A DNA stretch of 64,000 nt, taken from NCBI GenBank assembly GCA_021835105.1, contig JAKBQS010000001.1:3115-67114 (forward strand). Direction: 5' to 3'. The first letter of the stretch is position 1. Each line of letters begins with the position of its first letter. The position numbers were made by a program, and so were the translations under genes. Shown here one piece after another: positions 1-8,874 of this stretch. The stretch comes from Microcaldota archaeon (GTDB taxonomy: Archaea; Micrarchaeota; Micrarchaeia; Micrarchaeales; CABMGC01). Under the pieces are notes generated by a model. The model saw nothing but the letters and a program-made list of their open reading frames with translations, searched no databases and was not told the origin of the DNA.

Positions 1-1397
1 CTATGATTACAGGCGAGGGTGTTCCGCTTCCCAAGAGACCTGGGGATAATGTTATAGGAGGTACAATAAATATCACCGGTTCGATGAAGATTAAGGTTTC
101 CAAGGCTGGGGAAGAAACTGTGCTATCGCAGATAATAAAGATTGTACAGGATGCCGCATCTAGCAAGGTTCCAGTACAGGCGCTTGCTGATAGAGTTGCA
201 TCTTATTTTGTGCCTGTGGTTGTGCTTGTAGGTATTGTAGCCTCGCTTTCCTGGTATTTTGTAGGCGGAGTTGGCATTAATATCGCCATGTTGGTATTCG
301 TAAGCGTTCTGATAATAGCTTGTCCGTGCGCGCTGGGAATAGCAACTCCGGCAGCGCTATTGGTGTCTTCAGGCATGGCTGCAAAAGAAGGTATACTGGT
401 AAAGAGCGGTGAGGCTCTGCAGAAGGCAAGCATGGTAGATACCGTGGTATTTGATAAAACAGGAACGCTGACCGATGGCAGGCCTGATGTCAAGGAGATA
501 ATGACAGTTCCAGGCTATAAGAAGATTGATGTGCTGAAATTTGCATCTATTGCGGAGATAAATTCAGAGCATATAATAGCGAAGGCAGTGATGAAAAGGA
601 CCGGAAGGACTGGCATAAAACCGGAGTTTCCAAGGAGTTTTGCCTATAAGGAGGGAAGTGGGGTAGTCGCAGTAGACAAGAAAGGTAGAAGGATAGTTGT
701 TGGGAACAGGGATTTGTTCAGCAAGAAACAGGTTATAGGACTGGAAAAGCGGCTTCTGAAGCTGGAGGCTAAAGGCAGGATTACGCTCATTGTATGTGTC
801 AGCGGCAAGGTTATAGGAGCAATAGCTCTTGCTGATTCTCTAAAAGTGGGTAGCAAGGATGTGGTAAATGCTTTTAGAGGCGCTGGATATGAGATATGGA
901 TGATGACTGGGGATAATGAAAGGGCTGGAGCGACAGTGGCCAAAGCGCTTGGTATAACAAATGTAATTTCGCAGGCGAAGCCCAAGGATAAGATGGATGC
1001 GATAATGCGGCTGCAGGAGAAAGGAAAGGTTGTTGCAATGATTGGAGACGGGATAAATGATGCGCCTGCGCTTATGAAAGCCGATGTAGGCATAGCAATT
1101 GGCGCGGGGACTGATATAGCCATTCAGGCAGGCAGCATAGTCCTTATAAATAATAGCTTGCGCGACGCGTTTGCAGCTCTTCAGCTCGGCAAAAAGACAA
1201 TGATGAAGATAAGGCAAAATCTCTTTTGGGCATTTGCATACAACATAATCCTAATTCCAGTGGCTGCAGGGGCTCTGATTCCATTCTTCACAGTCAGCAT
1301 CTATGGGGTTCTGCCTGTTTTCGCTGCACTGGCTATGGCTTTTAGCTCTGTAACTGTTGTCTCAAACTCGCTATTGCTTAGAAGATTCAAGGTCTAA
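1..1397 (+). CDS. copA: Heavy-metal (Cu-type) P1B ATPase, C-terminal part, cut by window edge
   Basis: The 5' end lies outside the window; about 464 residues are visible. These hold the end of the actuator domain (TGEG where TGES is usual), a CPC metal-binding motif in a membrane helix (residues 107-109 of the visible part), the phosphorylation motif DKTGT (151-155), an SEH motif lacking the usual following proline, and the hinge motif GDGINDAP (about 347-354), then two C-terminal membrane segments. CPC rather than CPH or SPC points to monovalent copper or silver export, with ATP hydrolysis driving metal across the cytoplasmic membrane. The N-terminal metal-binding domains cannot be assessed. 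The P1B family is certain; the copper assignment is likely. Downstream to 1495 there is only a short spacer before a convergent gene. Confidence 0.93.
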   Translation, partial: MITGEGVPLPKRPGDNVIGGTINITGSMKIKVSKAGEETVLSQIIKIVQDAASSKVPVQALADRVASYFVPVVVLVGIVASLSWYFVGGVGINIAMLVFVSVLIIACPCALGIATPAALLVSSGMAAKEGILVKSGEALQKASMVDTVVFDKTGTLTDGRPDVKEIMTVPGYKKIDVLKFASIAEINSEHIIAKAVMKRTGRTGIKPEFPRSFAYKEGSGVVAVDKKGRRIVVGNRDLFSKKQVIGLEKRLLKLEAKGRITLIVCVSGKVIGAIALADSLKVGSKDVVNAFRGAGYEIWMMTGDNERAGATVAKALGITNVISQAKPKDKMDAIMRLQEKGKVVAMIGDGINDAPALMKADVGIAIGAGTDIAIQAGSIVLINNSLRDAFAALQLGKKTMMKIRQNLFWAFAYNIILIPVAAGALIPFFTVSIYGVLPVFAALAMAFSSVTVVSNSLLLRRFKV

Positions 1398-1495
1398 TGA
1401 TTAGCCAGTGTGGGATTTGCTAATAATTTGTGTTTTGCCCATCGGCATTGTTTTTTGGATGCTACGTGTTTTTGGCTGAATGTAGGAGCCTTATT

Positions 1496-2050
1496 TCATT
1501 TCTTAATTTTTATTGAAAAATCAACCAGTTTACTAAGCAGCGTGCTTATCCTTTTCTGAACTTCTGCATCTTTTAGTTCCCCGTTTTCATCTATCTTTTC
1601 GGATGCAAATGTAACTATTACCTCTGGTTTTACTACCGCATATACATTAAGGAAAACAAAGACCTGCCGTAGATGGTATTGTGCACGCGAACCGCCCATG
1701 GCACCTATAGATGCACTCATTATTGCGGCAGGCTTGCCGTCAAATGGATTATCGGGACGTGACGCCCAATCTATCGTATTTTTTAGAACTCCCGGTATTG
1801 AGTAGTTGTATTCAGGTGTGGATATAAGCAGCGCGTCTGATTCTCTTATCTTTTGCTTTAGCCTGACTACTTTCTCTGGAGGGTTGCTTTCTGTATCTTG
1901 ATTATATTCAGGTATTCCAGATATGTCGAAGATTTCGAGTCCCGAGTTTGCAGGCATAAGTTTCTTGGCAGCATGCAGGAGAGCCGTATTGTACGAGCCT
2001 TTCCTGAGGCTGCCCGAGATCCCAAGTATCTCTACTTTTGTGCTGGGCAT
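1496..2050 (-). CDS. NADPH-dependent FMN reductase (flavodoxin-like, ChrR/YieF type)
   Basis: 184 residues with a flavodoxin-like fold. The N-terminal GSLRKGSYN is the FMN phosphate-binding loop of the NADPH-dependent FMN reductase family, and TPEYNYSIPG, then a KNTIDWASRP stretch, form the isoalloxazine-binding region. Family members reduce quinones, chromate or azo compounds using NAD(P)H and act in the cytoplasm in oxidative-stress protection. Length matches the family. The gene is convergent with the metal ATPase. The physiological substrate cannot be read from the sequence. Confidence 0.88.
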   Translation of the reverse strand: MPSTKVEILGISGSLRKGSYNTALLHAAKKLMPANSGLEIFDISGIPEYNQDTESNPPEKVVRLKQKIRESDALLISTPEYNYSIPGVLKNTIDWASRPDNPFDGKPAAIMSASIGAMGGSRAQYHLRQVFVFLNVYAVVKPEVIVTFASEKIDENGELKDAEVQKRISTLLSKLVDFSIKIKK

Positions 2051-2094
2051 GGGAAAATATTGAAACTATATTTATGGCATGATTGTGTGTGCCT

Positions 2095-2235
2095 TCACTT
2101 GCCTCCTATCTTGAACATCTTTGTTCCACATACAGGGCATTTGCCAGATGTCGCCTTCTTCCCGTTCTTCATTGTAACCTCCTTTGCCTCTTTCATTTCC
2201 TGCTTCTGCTTGCATTTTACACAATATGCTTCCAT
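2095..2235 (-). CDS. Small zinc-ribbon protein (DUF5679-like), 46 aa
   Basis: A 46-codon frame from ATG at 2235 to TGA at 2095. The protein begins MEAYCVKCKQKQ and carries two Cys pairs, CVKC near the N-terminus and CPVCG near residue 33-37, separated by a lysine-rich linker with TMKNGKKATSGKC. This matches the layout of the tiny DUF5679 zinc-ribbon proteins found in many archaea and bacteria, whose function is unknown. It lies between the flavin reductase and PPAT genes on the same strand. The four cysteines and clean frame support it; the role is not known. Confidence 0.75.
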   Translation of the reverse strand: MEAYCVKCKQKQEMKEAKEVTMKNGKKATSGKCPVCGTKMFKIGGK

Positions 2236-2293
2236 TTTATCGCCAATTTATTGGTGCGTTTATAATATAAAAAGTCGGTGGTTTACATAGTGC

Positions 2294-2803
2294 TTACTGC
2301 GCTCTGCCAGCGCGTCTCTTAGCAGGCTTATTTGCCGGTATTTTTGGCGGTAATTTTACTCTTTTGCCCTGGTTGTCAATCTCTCCGCGAGCTATTCTTG
2401 TCGATGATATTGGCTTGCCGTCGTATGCCTTTGCATATCTAACGACTATTATCTTTATAGGGTGTAGATGGTTTTTCCTTCTTATGGCATTTATCTCTTT
2501 GGCTGTCTTGGTTGTTTCAGGGCTCACTATTATATAATCAAATTCTTTTGTAAGTGTAGGGCCATATTTGTCCTTAAGCGGGCTGATTTTGTATCTCTTG
2601 TCATATTTTGCTGCGAATTCCTTCAGTTGCTTGAGCCTATGCGAGTAGGTTTGTGTTAGTGGCTTTTGGTTTTTGACATAGGTGTCTGTAGTGAGGCCTA
2701 TATATACACTATCGCCTATGGAGAAGGCTTTGCTTAAAAGCTTCCTGTGTCCTTTATGCAGGAATGCAAACGTACCGCCTACTACTGCTTTCCTCATAAA
2801 CAT
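2294..2803 (-). CDS. coaD: Phosphopantetheine adenylyltransferase, archaeal type
   Basis: 169 residues of the nucleotidyltransferase fold: GGTFAFLHKGH near the N-terminus contains the HxGH nucleotide-binding motif (HKGH), and PISSTRI near residue 135 is the second signature. The enzyme transfers AMP from ATP to 4'-phosphopantetheine to give dephospho-CoA, the penultimate step of CoA synthesis. The sequence resembles the archaeal/eukaryotic PPAT branch rather than bacterial CoaD. The C-terminal 20 residues are Lys/Arg/Pro-rich. Two starts are possible (MFMRKAVV); the third residue is the more usual N-terminus. Confidence 0.88.
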   Translation of the reverse strand: MFMRKAVVGGTFAFLHKGHRKLLSKAFSIGDSVYIGLTTDTYVKNQKPLTQTYSHRLKQLKEFAAKYDKRYKISPLKDKYGPTLTKEFDYIIVSPETTKTAKEINAIRRKNHLHPIKIIVVRYAKAYDGKPISSTRIARGEIDNQGKRVKLPPKIPANKPAKRRAGRAQ

Positions 2804-2900
2804 GAATATTCTTCCAATGTTTATTAATTGGAGAGTTGCGATAATGCCTTAATATAGTTATAGGTATATTTTATACAGTAATTATCGTCAGAGTGTTAAC

Positions 2901-4154
2901 TTGAAAAGATTTTCTGATATGCAGCTCAGGCAGGATCTCGTAGCTGAACTTGAGAGGATGGGCTTTACCACAGCTACAGAAGTCCAGGAAATTGCGCTTC
3001 CGATCACCCTGAGCGGTCGCGACGCAATAGTAAGGGCAAAGACAGGCTCAGGAAAGACCATAGCATTCTTGATGCCAATAATGCAGGGTTCTAGGAAGGA
3101 ACGCGGGATTTACGCAGTTATACTGGCGCCTTCAAGAGAGCTCGCAGTGCAGATATTCTCAGTTACTGACAGGCTGGCCCGCGCGGTACATGAGAAGGCG
3201 GTGCTTGTATACGGCGGTGTATCAATAAATGCGCAGATAGATAGGATAAGACAGGGGGCCACGATATTGGTAGGCACGCCTGGGCGTGTTCTGGATCTCA
3301 TGGAAAGAGGAGCGCTTAGGTTTGATAAGGTGCGTTTCCTTGTCCTTGATGAAGGAGACACGATGCTCGATATGGGCTTTATAGCAGATATAGAAAGGAT
3401 AATATCAAGCGTTCCTGAGAACAAACAGTTGCTTCTTTTTTCTGCGACAATGCCGAAGGAGATTGTAGGGATAGCGCAGAGGCATATGAAGCGTGATTAT
3501 GCAACAGTAATAGTGGGCAAGGAAGACGAGCTTTCAGTGAAAACGATAACGCATTTCTATTTTGTTGTCCCGCGTAATCTTAAGTTTGCCGCGCTTCTTG
3601 CCTATATAGACCAGAATAAACCAAGGAAGGCTATAATATTTGTCAGAACACAGAGAGAAGCGGATCTTGTGTACAAAGTTATAATAGAGCAGGGAAACGA
3701 CGCAATGGTGCTTCACGGAGGCATGACGCAGGCGAAGAGGGAGACCTCTCTGCATCATTTCAGGAACAGGTCGCAATTCCTCATAGCAACAAATGTGGCT
3801 GCGCGTGGGCTTGATATAGAAGGCATAACCGATATAATAAATTTCGATGCGCCTGAGGATCCTTTTGTTTATGTCCATAGGGTAGGAAGAAGCGCACGAA
3901 TGGGAAAGGAAGGCAGGGCTTTCACTCTGATAACCCCTAACGAAAAAGGCATAATCAACGACATTGTCTACGACGCTAATGTGGACTTGAAGGAGATAAA
4001 GCTGAGCGTAGAAAAATACAGGAACATCAAGATTCCTTGGAGCGGAGGCAGAAGGCGCGAATTCGGAAGGGAAGGAGGCGCTAGGGATTATAGAGGCGGG
4101 TTCAACCGGGGCTATGGGAGACCCCACAGGGGAAGAGGAGGCAGGTTCGGTTAG
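2901..4154 (+). CDS. DEAD-box RNA helicase with RGG tail
   Basis: 417 residues starting at TTG; no ATG fits the usual N-terminus, and a TATA-like stretch lies at about 2864-2874. Motifs run in order: Q motif region (about 22-30), AKTGSGKT (I), APSREL (Ia), TPGR (Ib), DEGD in place of DEAD (II), SAT (III), FVRTQ (IV), ATNVAARGLDI (V) and HRVGRSARMG (VI). The last 40 residues are rich in Arg and Gly (RGG-like), which in this family binds RNA. It is an ATP-dependent RNA unwinding or remodelling enzyme of the cytoplasm, probably for ribosome assembly or structured mRNA. The motif II variant DEGD keeps the catalytic Asp and Glu. Confidence 0.93.
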   Translation: MKRFSDMQLRQDLVAELERMGFTTATEVQEIALPITLSGRDAIVRAKTGSGKTIAFLMPIMQGSRKERGIYAVILAPSRELAVQIFSVTDRLARAVHEKAVLVYGGVSINAQIDRIRQGATILVGTPGRVLDLMERGALRFDKVRFLVLDEGDTMLDMGFIADIERIISSVPENKQLLLFSATMPKEIVGIAQRHMKRDYATVIVGKEDELSVKTITHFYFVVPRNLKFAALLAYIDQNKPRKAIIFVRTQREADLVYKVIIEQGNDAMVLHGGMTQAKRETSLHHFRNRSQFLIATNVAARGLDIEGITDIINFDAPEDPFVYVHRVGRSARMGKEGRAFTLITPNEKGIINDIVYDANVDLKEIKLSVEKYRNIKIPWSGGRRREFGREGGARDYRGGFNRGYGRPHRGRGGRFG

Positions 4155-4221
4155 ATATTGATGCGCTCTGCTTCGGCTTATAAGCTTTTGTGCTGTTTAT
4201 ATTACAAAACAAAGTGAATGT

Positions 4222-4461
4222 ATGGGAATAAAAGTGGAAACGATAGACTATGTGTCTTTTGCAAAGTTTTATGCCATAATTTCTGGCATAATAGGGCTCA
4301 TATATGGGTTGATAGGGTTTGCAGGAGGTCCTGTGGCTGGAGTAATTACTGTAGTCATTGGGATTGTGGTGGGCCTTATAGGAGGATTTATAGGCGGGCT
4401 TGTTTTTGCTCTGCTATACAATATCCTCTTCAAGAGAGTAGCTACTTTTGAAGTAAATTAA
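4222..4461 (+). CDS. Small glycine-rich two-helix membrane protein
   Basis: 79 residues with a short N-terminal cytosolic segment, then two hydrophobic segments (about 15-37 and 41-66) rich in Gly and Ile with GxxxG-like spacing, which favours helix packing and oligomers. It is not recognised beyond similarity in style to small archaeal membrane proteins. A TATA-like element (TTATAAG at about 4180) lies some 35-40 bases upstream of the ATG, and a T-rich tract follows the stop. Function unknown; the consistent membrane topology supports a real gene. Confidence 0.6.
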   Translation: MGIKVETIDYVSFAKFYAIISGIIGLIYGLIGFAGGPVAGVITVVIGIVVGLIGGFIGGLVFALLYNILFKRVATFEVN

Positions 4462-4500
4462 TTTTATTTTTCTTTTTCTCTTTTTTTCTCTTTTTTGTTT
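4462..4500 (+). terminator. T-rich archaeal-type terminator
   Basis: Directly after the stop of the small membrane protein there are successive runs of T (several of 5-7) interrupted by single C or G. Archaeal RNA polymerase terminates at such oligo-T tracts without needing a hairpin, and no hairpin is seen here. Confidence 0.55.
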
Positions 4501-4534
4501 GCTATTTTTTAAGTTTTATGTTTAGAGTTATAGT

Positions 4535-4699
4535 ATGTCCGAATTCATGTGCAGCCAGTGTGGAAGTGATGAAGGTACAATATATGCATGCGGCAGCTGC
4601 GGAGGGTATTTCTGCGCTGCGTGTGTTGTGCGCGGAAACAATTCCATAATATACTGCCCACAGTGTTCCCCCCAATGCTATGTAGCACATCAGGGATAG
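4535..4699 (+). CDS. Tiny cysteine-rich zinc-finger protein, 54 aa
   Basis: A 54-codon frame with ten cysteines and a histidine near the C-terminus. The spacing is CxxCG, CGSCGG, CAAC, CPQC, then a final C and H, which looks like a B-box or ribbon-type double zinc finger, wrapping at least two zinc ions. It ends three bases before the MFS transporter start, so the two are probably co-transcribed. No family was recognised. Cysteine pairing and the tight junction with the next gene support the call. Confidence 0.62.
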   Translation: MSEFMCSQCGSDEGTIYACGSCGGYFCAACVVRGNNSIIYCPQCSPQCYVAHQG

Positions 4700-4702
4700 T
4701 GC

Positions 4703-6145
4703 ATGGATCTTATGGCAGAGAAAGGCAGGCCTTTGTTGACGGAAAGGCACAAGAACATGATATTGTTCGTGCTTGTGCTTGGGGTCATGATGTCTGCCAT
4801 AGACAGCACGATAGTGCTCCTTGCACTGCCTGTGATGGTGCAGCAGCTCCACTCGAGTATAGCCACAATGATATGGGTTATACTGATATACATCCTTGTT
4901 GTCTCTGTAGCTTCGACCCAGCTCGGCAAGATAGGTGATATCTATGGAAGAAGCAAAATGTTCAATCTTGGATTCGCAGTATTTACCGTGGCTTCTTTTT
5001 TCTGCGGGCTAGCGCCAACTGACATACTCCTTATACTTGGAAGGGCCGTGCAGGCTATAGGAGGCGCACTGATGCAATCGAATAGCGGCGCAATCATTGC
5101 AGACACTTTTGATAGGAAGAGGATTGGAAGGGCTTATGGATTTACATCGCTTGGGTGGGGCTTTGGGTCCGTCTTGGGCATAGTCTTGGGAGGTATAATA
5201 ACCACATTTATCGGATATAGGTATATATTTTATATCAATGTGCCGATAGGCATTGTTGCAGTAATTTTTGGGATCAGGTATCTTAGGGACGGGGTTTTAT
5301 CAGAACGCAAGATTGACCTATTCGGCATGGGTATGTTGGCTGCTTCGTTGCTTTTAGTATCTTATGGTGCAATAACAATATCAACAGTAGGATTGAGTTA
5401 CATCAATTTTGCTATGCTAATTTTTGGGATAGCGCTGCTCTACTTATTTGTAAAGGTTGACAAGAAAGCCGCAAGCCCTACGATTAACTTCAAGGCTTTT
5501 GGGAACAGAATACTTAGGAATTCGATGCTTGCCTCGTTTTTCCAGAGCCTCGGCTATATAGGGGTTGTGTTTGCGCTCATAATGTACCTTCAGGGAGTGC
5601 GTGGGATAAGCCCTTTCAATGCGGCGTTGCTCCTGGTACCTGGTTATATAATCAGCAGTTCTCTTGGACCTTTCATGGGGCGCTTCTCGGATAAGTATGG
5701 GGCGAAAAAAATAGCTACGGCTGGTATATGCCTCATGGCAGCAGGCGTGGTTGTTTACTTGACAATGACCGCGACATCTTACATATACATAGTTATATTG
5801 GGTTCCGTTCTTGCTGGGACGGGATCGTCGATGTTTTATCCTGCAAACAACAGTGCAGTAATGTCGAATGCAGAAACGCATTCGTATGGGAGCATATCTG
5901 GGCTTCTTAGGCTCATGGGCAATCTTGGCACTCTTGGCAGCTTTGTTATGGTGATAACTGTTGCTTCCCTTGCGGTGCCGCGTGCGGTTGCATTTGAAGT
6001 TTTTATAGGCACTTCGAAAATAGTGGGAGGGATATCGAAGGATTTTATGGTGGGATTCCATGCTGTAATGATAACATCAATAGTTATACTTGCAATAGCT
6101 GGAATATTATCTTGGACAAGAGGAAAGGAGAACAGGGGCGGATGA
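4703..6145 (+). CDS. MFS transporter, DHA2-type drug/proton antiporter
   Basis: 480 residues with about 14 hydrophobic segments, the number expected for the DHA2 (14-TMS) branch of the major facilitator superfamily. The motif GxxxDxxGR between helices 2 and 3 is seen as GKIGDIYGRSK, and the helix-5 antiporter motif as GWGFGSVLGIVLGG. These proteins export hydrophobic compounds in exchange for protons across the cytoplasmic membrane. The gene follows the tiny zinc-finger gene by three bases, and its stop codon abuts a tRNA gene on the other strand. Substrate unknown. Confidence 0.88.
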   Translation: MDLMAEKGRPLLTERHKNMILFVLVLGVMMSAIDSTIVLLALPVMVQQLHSSIATMIWVILIYILVVSVASTQLGKIGDIYGRSKMFNLGFAVFTVASFFCGLAPTDILLILGRAVQAIGGALMQSNSGAIIADTFDRKRIGRAYGFTSLGWGFGSVLGIVLGGIITTFIGYRYIFYINVPIGIVAVIFGIRYLRDGVLSERKIDLFGMGMLAASLLLVSYGAITISTVGLSYINFAMLIFGIALLYLFVKVDKKAASPTINFKAFGNRILRNSMLASFFQSLGYIGVVFALIMYLQGVRGISPFNAALLLVPGYIISSSLGPFMGRFSDKYGAKKIATAGICLMAAGVVVYLTMTATSYIYIVILGSVLAGTGSSMFYPANNSAVMSNAETHSYGSISGLLRLMGNLGTLGSFVMVITVASLAVPRAVAFEVFIGTSKIVGGISKDFMVGFHAVMITSIVILAIAGILSWTRGKENRGG

Positions 6146-6220
6146 TGAGCCCGAGGGGATTTGAACCCCTGACTTGGTGGTTAAAAGCCACCCACTCTAG
6201 CCAAACTGAGTTACGGGCCC
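6146..6220 (-). tRNA. tRNA-Lys (UUU anticodon)
   Basis: 75 nt on the minus strand with acceptor GGGCCCG pairing CGGGCTC (one G-U), discriminator A and no encoded CCA. Anticodon stem GGTGG/CCACC closes the loop CTTTTAA, giving anticodon TTT. T-loop is TTCAAAT. Its 3' end touches the stop of the MFS gene on the opposite strand. An AT-rich TATA-like stretch about 25-40 bases upstream (6245-6260) can serve as promoter. No intron. The Lys synthetase gene lies 0.7 kb away. Confidence 0.96.
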
Positions 6221-6337
6221 TGAATTGATTTTGATTATCTCTATCTATAAATATTTATAATGTACTTGGCGTTTTATCTAAGTGCCAGCTGCGGAAGGCT
6301 TTTAATGGAATTGTTTTTACCATAGTTATGTTGCGTG

Positions 6338-6784
6338 ATGAGAGAATTTATTAGAATGCCTTCCAGGCAGGATGTAGTTAATGAAGCGCGATCCATATTA
6401 CTCAAGGATACGAAACTCAAGAGGATTTACTTTGCGCACGCGCAGCCCGATTATGGGACGGAAGAAGAATCATACCAGCTGAGCCTTATTGCAAGGAAGT
6501 TTGGCACGGTAGATATAGTAAATCCTGCTGATGTGAAAGAGCATGGCATAAGGGACATGCAATTTTATTTGGATATTGTAAAGGAATGCGATCTTCTTGT
6601 ATTCACCAGATTTCATGGCTTTGTACTAGGCGGAGTTGGGCTTGAGGTTGAATTTGCAATAGAAGCCGGCAAAGAAGTGTATGAGATTTCAGGAGGTGAT
6701 ATTACAAGGGTAACTAGTGCACCTAAATACCTTGGGCATGAAGAGACAGTTGCGCTTTTCGTTAAGCTTGGGCTGCGTAAGTAG
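6338..6784 (+). CDS. Nucleoside deoxyribosyltransferase-like fold protein (hypothetical)
   Basis: About 148 residues from the ATG; a GTG lies one codon upstream. The pattern is Rossmann-like: IYFAHAQPDYGT at the first strand, a helix, VDIVNPADV, then DLLVFTRF and GVGLEVEFAIEAGKEVYEI. This order (first-strand loop, acidic residue in LEVEFA, conserved Gly) resembles nucleoside 2-deoxyribosyltransferase and DUF4406-like proteins, but I cannot confirm catalytic residues. It stands alone between tRNA-Lys and LysRS. Cytosolic; substrate unknown. Confidence 0.55.
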   Translation: MREFIRMPSRQDVVNEARSILLKDTKLKRIYFAHAQPDYGTEEESYQLSLIARKFGTVDIVNPADVKEHGIRDMQFYLDIVKECDLLVFTRFHGFVLGGVGLEVEFAIEAGKEVYEISGGDITRVTSAPKYLGHEETVALFVKLGLRK

Positions 6785-6909
6785 AATTTAATATGTTGGG
6801 CTGTGGGCGTATTGCCGCTTTGGCCTTAGCGGAGTTAATAAGAGTCATTATAGGAAGGGTTAAAATAAAGCCATGACAATTTACTTTTGACGACCTTGGA
6901 TTGGTATAT

Positions 6910-8454
6910 ATGACTGGCAGGAAGGAAGATGTAAAGGATAAACACTGGTCAGAATTGATTGCTGAGGAGGTAATAAGTAGGAAAAAGGCACCTTTCGTGA
7001 TAAGCGGTGGTATGACTACCAGCGGTCCTGCGCATTTTGGAACTGTGTGCGAATTCCTATACCCTTATGTAATAAAGGAGGCGATGAAAGCTGGCGGGGT
7101 CGACGCAGAGTATGTATTTGTTGGGGATATTTTAGATGCTTTTGACAGTGTGCCATTCGAGTTAAAGGACTATGAAGAAAGGCTTAAGGGCGAACTTGGG
7201 AAGCCGCTTGTGCATGTAATTGACCCTCTTGGATGCCACAGGTCTTATGGTGAACATTATCTGGGGCAGGCGGAGGAGATAATGAAGGCCCTGAAGATAG
7301 AGGTAAGGCTCCTTAAGGCAAATGAGATGTACGAGAAGGGAGAGTTTGATAGGTTTGCGAGAATCTACCTTGGCAGGGAAGACGAGGTTAAGGAGGTTGT
7401 TGCTTCTAGCTCAAGGAAGCCAATAGAGTCTATGAAGGACTGGAGCCCTATTATGCCAATATGCGAGAAGTGCGGCAAGATAGCGACAACCAGGGTATTA
7501 TCGCATAGTGGGGATGCGTATGAGTATGCATGCGATAGGAAAACCGCATATACGCAAGGATGCGGATATGTAGGGAGGAACAGTATATCTGATCATAGGT
7601 ATAAACTTCAGTGGCGTCTGCACTGGCCTTCATGGCAGACGATTTTCGGTACAAGCATAGAGGGAGGCGGGGTCGACCATATGACAAAAGGGGGAAGTTG
7701 GGATACCGCATATGCCATACACACTAAGATTCTTCAGAACGATCCTCCAGTGCCGTTTAAGTTTGGCTTTGTCCTGATACACGGGCACAAATACTCAAAA
7801 TCCAAAGGCATAGGCATGAGTGTCGCAGAGGTTCTTAGGCTTATTCCTCCCGAGATGCTAAAATATGTGCTGGTGGAGCCAAATATCCAGCAGAACAAGG
7901 ACATAGAGGCTGATGGGGATTCCCTGCTTCTGCTATATGGAGAGTTTGAGAGGCTCTCTTCACTGAAAGCCCCAGAGAACAGGGCTGACGAGAAGAAACT
8001 GAAGGCTTATTCCCTTTCAACTTCCAAACGGCTGTGGGAAGCTAGATTTGTGGATGTTCTCCTGAACTTTCAGATATATAGGGACTGGGAAAAGGTTGGT
8101 AAAATTCTGAATGACCCGGAAGGGGTCAGGTATCTCTCGGTTTATATAAATGAATGGATAAAGCGTGGGCATATGCCTGAGAAATATAATTTTTCTGTGT
8201 CTAAATCAAAGGTAAGCGAGAATAAGGAGGCTCTTGCTACGCTCACAGGGAAGCTGGCGGAAAATATGGGTGAGGTTGATGTGCATAATATGATATATTC
8301 AGTAGCACGTGAGAGCGGAGTTGAGCCTAAGGACTTCTTTGCCACTCTGTACAGGGCGCTGATAGGCAAGGATAGCGGACCTAGGCTTGGAAAGCTCATA
8401 TGTGCAATTGGAATAAGTAGGACCAAAGAGATGATCGATTATGCTATCTCTTAG
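6910..8454 (+). CDS. lysS: Lysyl-tRNA synthetase, class I
   Basis: About 514 residues from ATG at 6910; a TTG three codons upstream is an alternative. Class I signatures are present: PAHFG (HIGH-type motif, residues 40-44) after GGMTTSG, and KYSKSKG (KMSKS-type) near residue 294. A Cys cluster CEKCGK with a later CGYVG suggests the zinc-binding insert. The enzyme charges tRNA-Lys with lysine. Class I LysRS is the usual archaeal form, while most bacteria and eukaryotes use class II. The tRNA-Lys gene lies just upstream on the other strand. Confidence 0.95.
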   Translation: MTGRKEDVKDKHWSELIAEEVISRKKAPFVISGGMTTSGPAHFGTVCEFLYPYVIKEAMKAGGVDAEYVFVGDILDAFDSVPFELKDYEERLKGELGKPLVHVIDPLGCHRSYGEHYLGQAEEIMKALKIEVRLLKANEMYEKGEFDRFARIYLGREDEVKEVVASSSRKPIESMKDWSPIMPICEKCGKIATTRVLSHSGDAYEYACDRKTAYTQGCGYVGRNSISDHRYKLQWRLHWPSWQTIFGTSIEGGGVDHMTKGGSWDTAYAIHTKILQNDPPVPFKFGFVLIHGHKYSKSKGIGMSVAEVLRLIPPEMLKYVLVEPNIQQNKDIEADGDSLLLLYGEFERLSSLKAPENRADEKKLKAYSLSTSKRLWEARFVDVLLNFQIYRDWEKVGKILNDPEGVRYLSVYINEWIKRGHMPEKYNFSVSKSKVSENKEALATLTGKLAENMGEVDVHNMIYSVARESGVEPKDFFATLYRALIGKDSGPRLGKLICAIGISRTKEMIDYAIS

Positions 8455-8456
8455 CT

Positions 8457-8705
8457 TCATAGCTTTCTGATTTTTGTGCATGCCTTTTCCAGTTCTGAAC
8501 TTGCTTTCTTAAGGTGCGCATTTATATCCTCGAGCTCGTCTATTATACCTTCTGATATGTCTGTTTTTGTACGTGCGGCTATTTTTTTGCTTACCCCGTA
8601 GAATCTGCCTTGCAGCACGGCCAGGGAAGTATTTGCCTTAGATAACCCTTCCGCCACTTTTGAGAGATCCTTGTTGCTCAGACGTTTTCTTTTCGGCTTT
8701 GTCAT
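8457..8705 (-). CDS. Short basic coiled-coil protein (hypothetical)
   Basis: 82 residues with a basic N-terminus (MTKPKRKRLS) followed by heptad-like helices containing LSKVAEGLSKAN, LEDINAHLKKASSEL and LEKACTKI. It is predicted all-helical, probably a two-helix hairpin or dimer. It is convergent with LysRS, with two bases between the stops. No homologue recognised. The continuous helix pattern and charge distribution support it as a gene, not strongly. Confidence 0.5.
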   Translation of the reverse strand: MTKPKRKRLSNKDLSKVAEGLSKANTSLAVLQGRFYGVSKKIAARTKTDISEGIIDELEDINAHLKKASSELEKACTKIRKL

Positions 8706-8810
8706 GTTGGTTTATCCATCTTTGTATTTTTATGCCTTATGGATTTTGTGGTTTCTGCAGAGATGCGGCGAGCAGGTTTGGGTTTGGGGAATATGAGGAA
8801 CGACAGCAAA

Positions 8811-8820
8811 AGTTATATAA
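8811..8820 (+). promoter_or_regulatory. TATA box of the uS13-uS4-uS11 operon
   Basis: AGTTATATAA preceded by a purine-rich BRE-like stretch (GCAAA). A start of transcription about 25 bases downstream would leave a leader of roughly 30 bases before the TTG start of uS13. Confidence 0.6.
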
Positions 8821-8874
8821 ACCTCTGCTACATATAAGATTTGCTCAAATAATTAGCTATACTTATGTGATTTA

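Noticed and set aside
644..1123. Long minus-strand open frame inside the P-ATPase gene
   Set aside because: It mirrors the codon structure of the ATPase on the other strand, is Ser/Pro/Ala-rich and matches nothing; a shadow frame.
5444..6061. 205-codon minus-strand frame inside the MFS gene
   Set aside because: Composition rich in His, Arg and Tyr, typical of antisense translation of a membrane protein gene.
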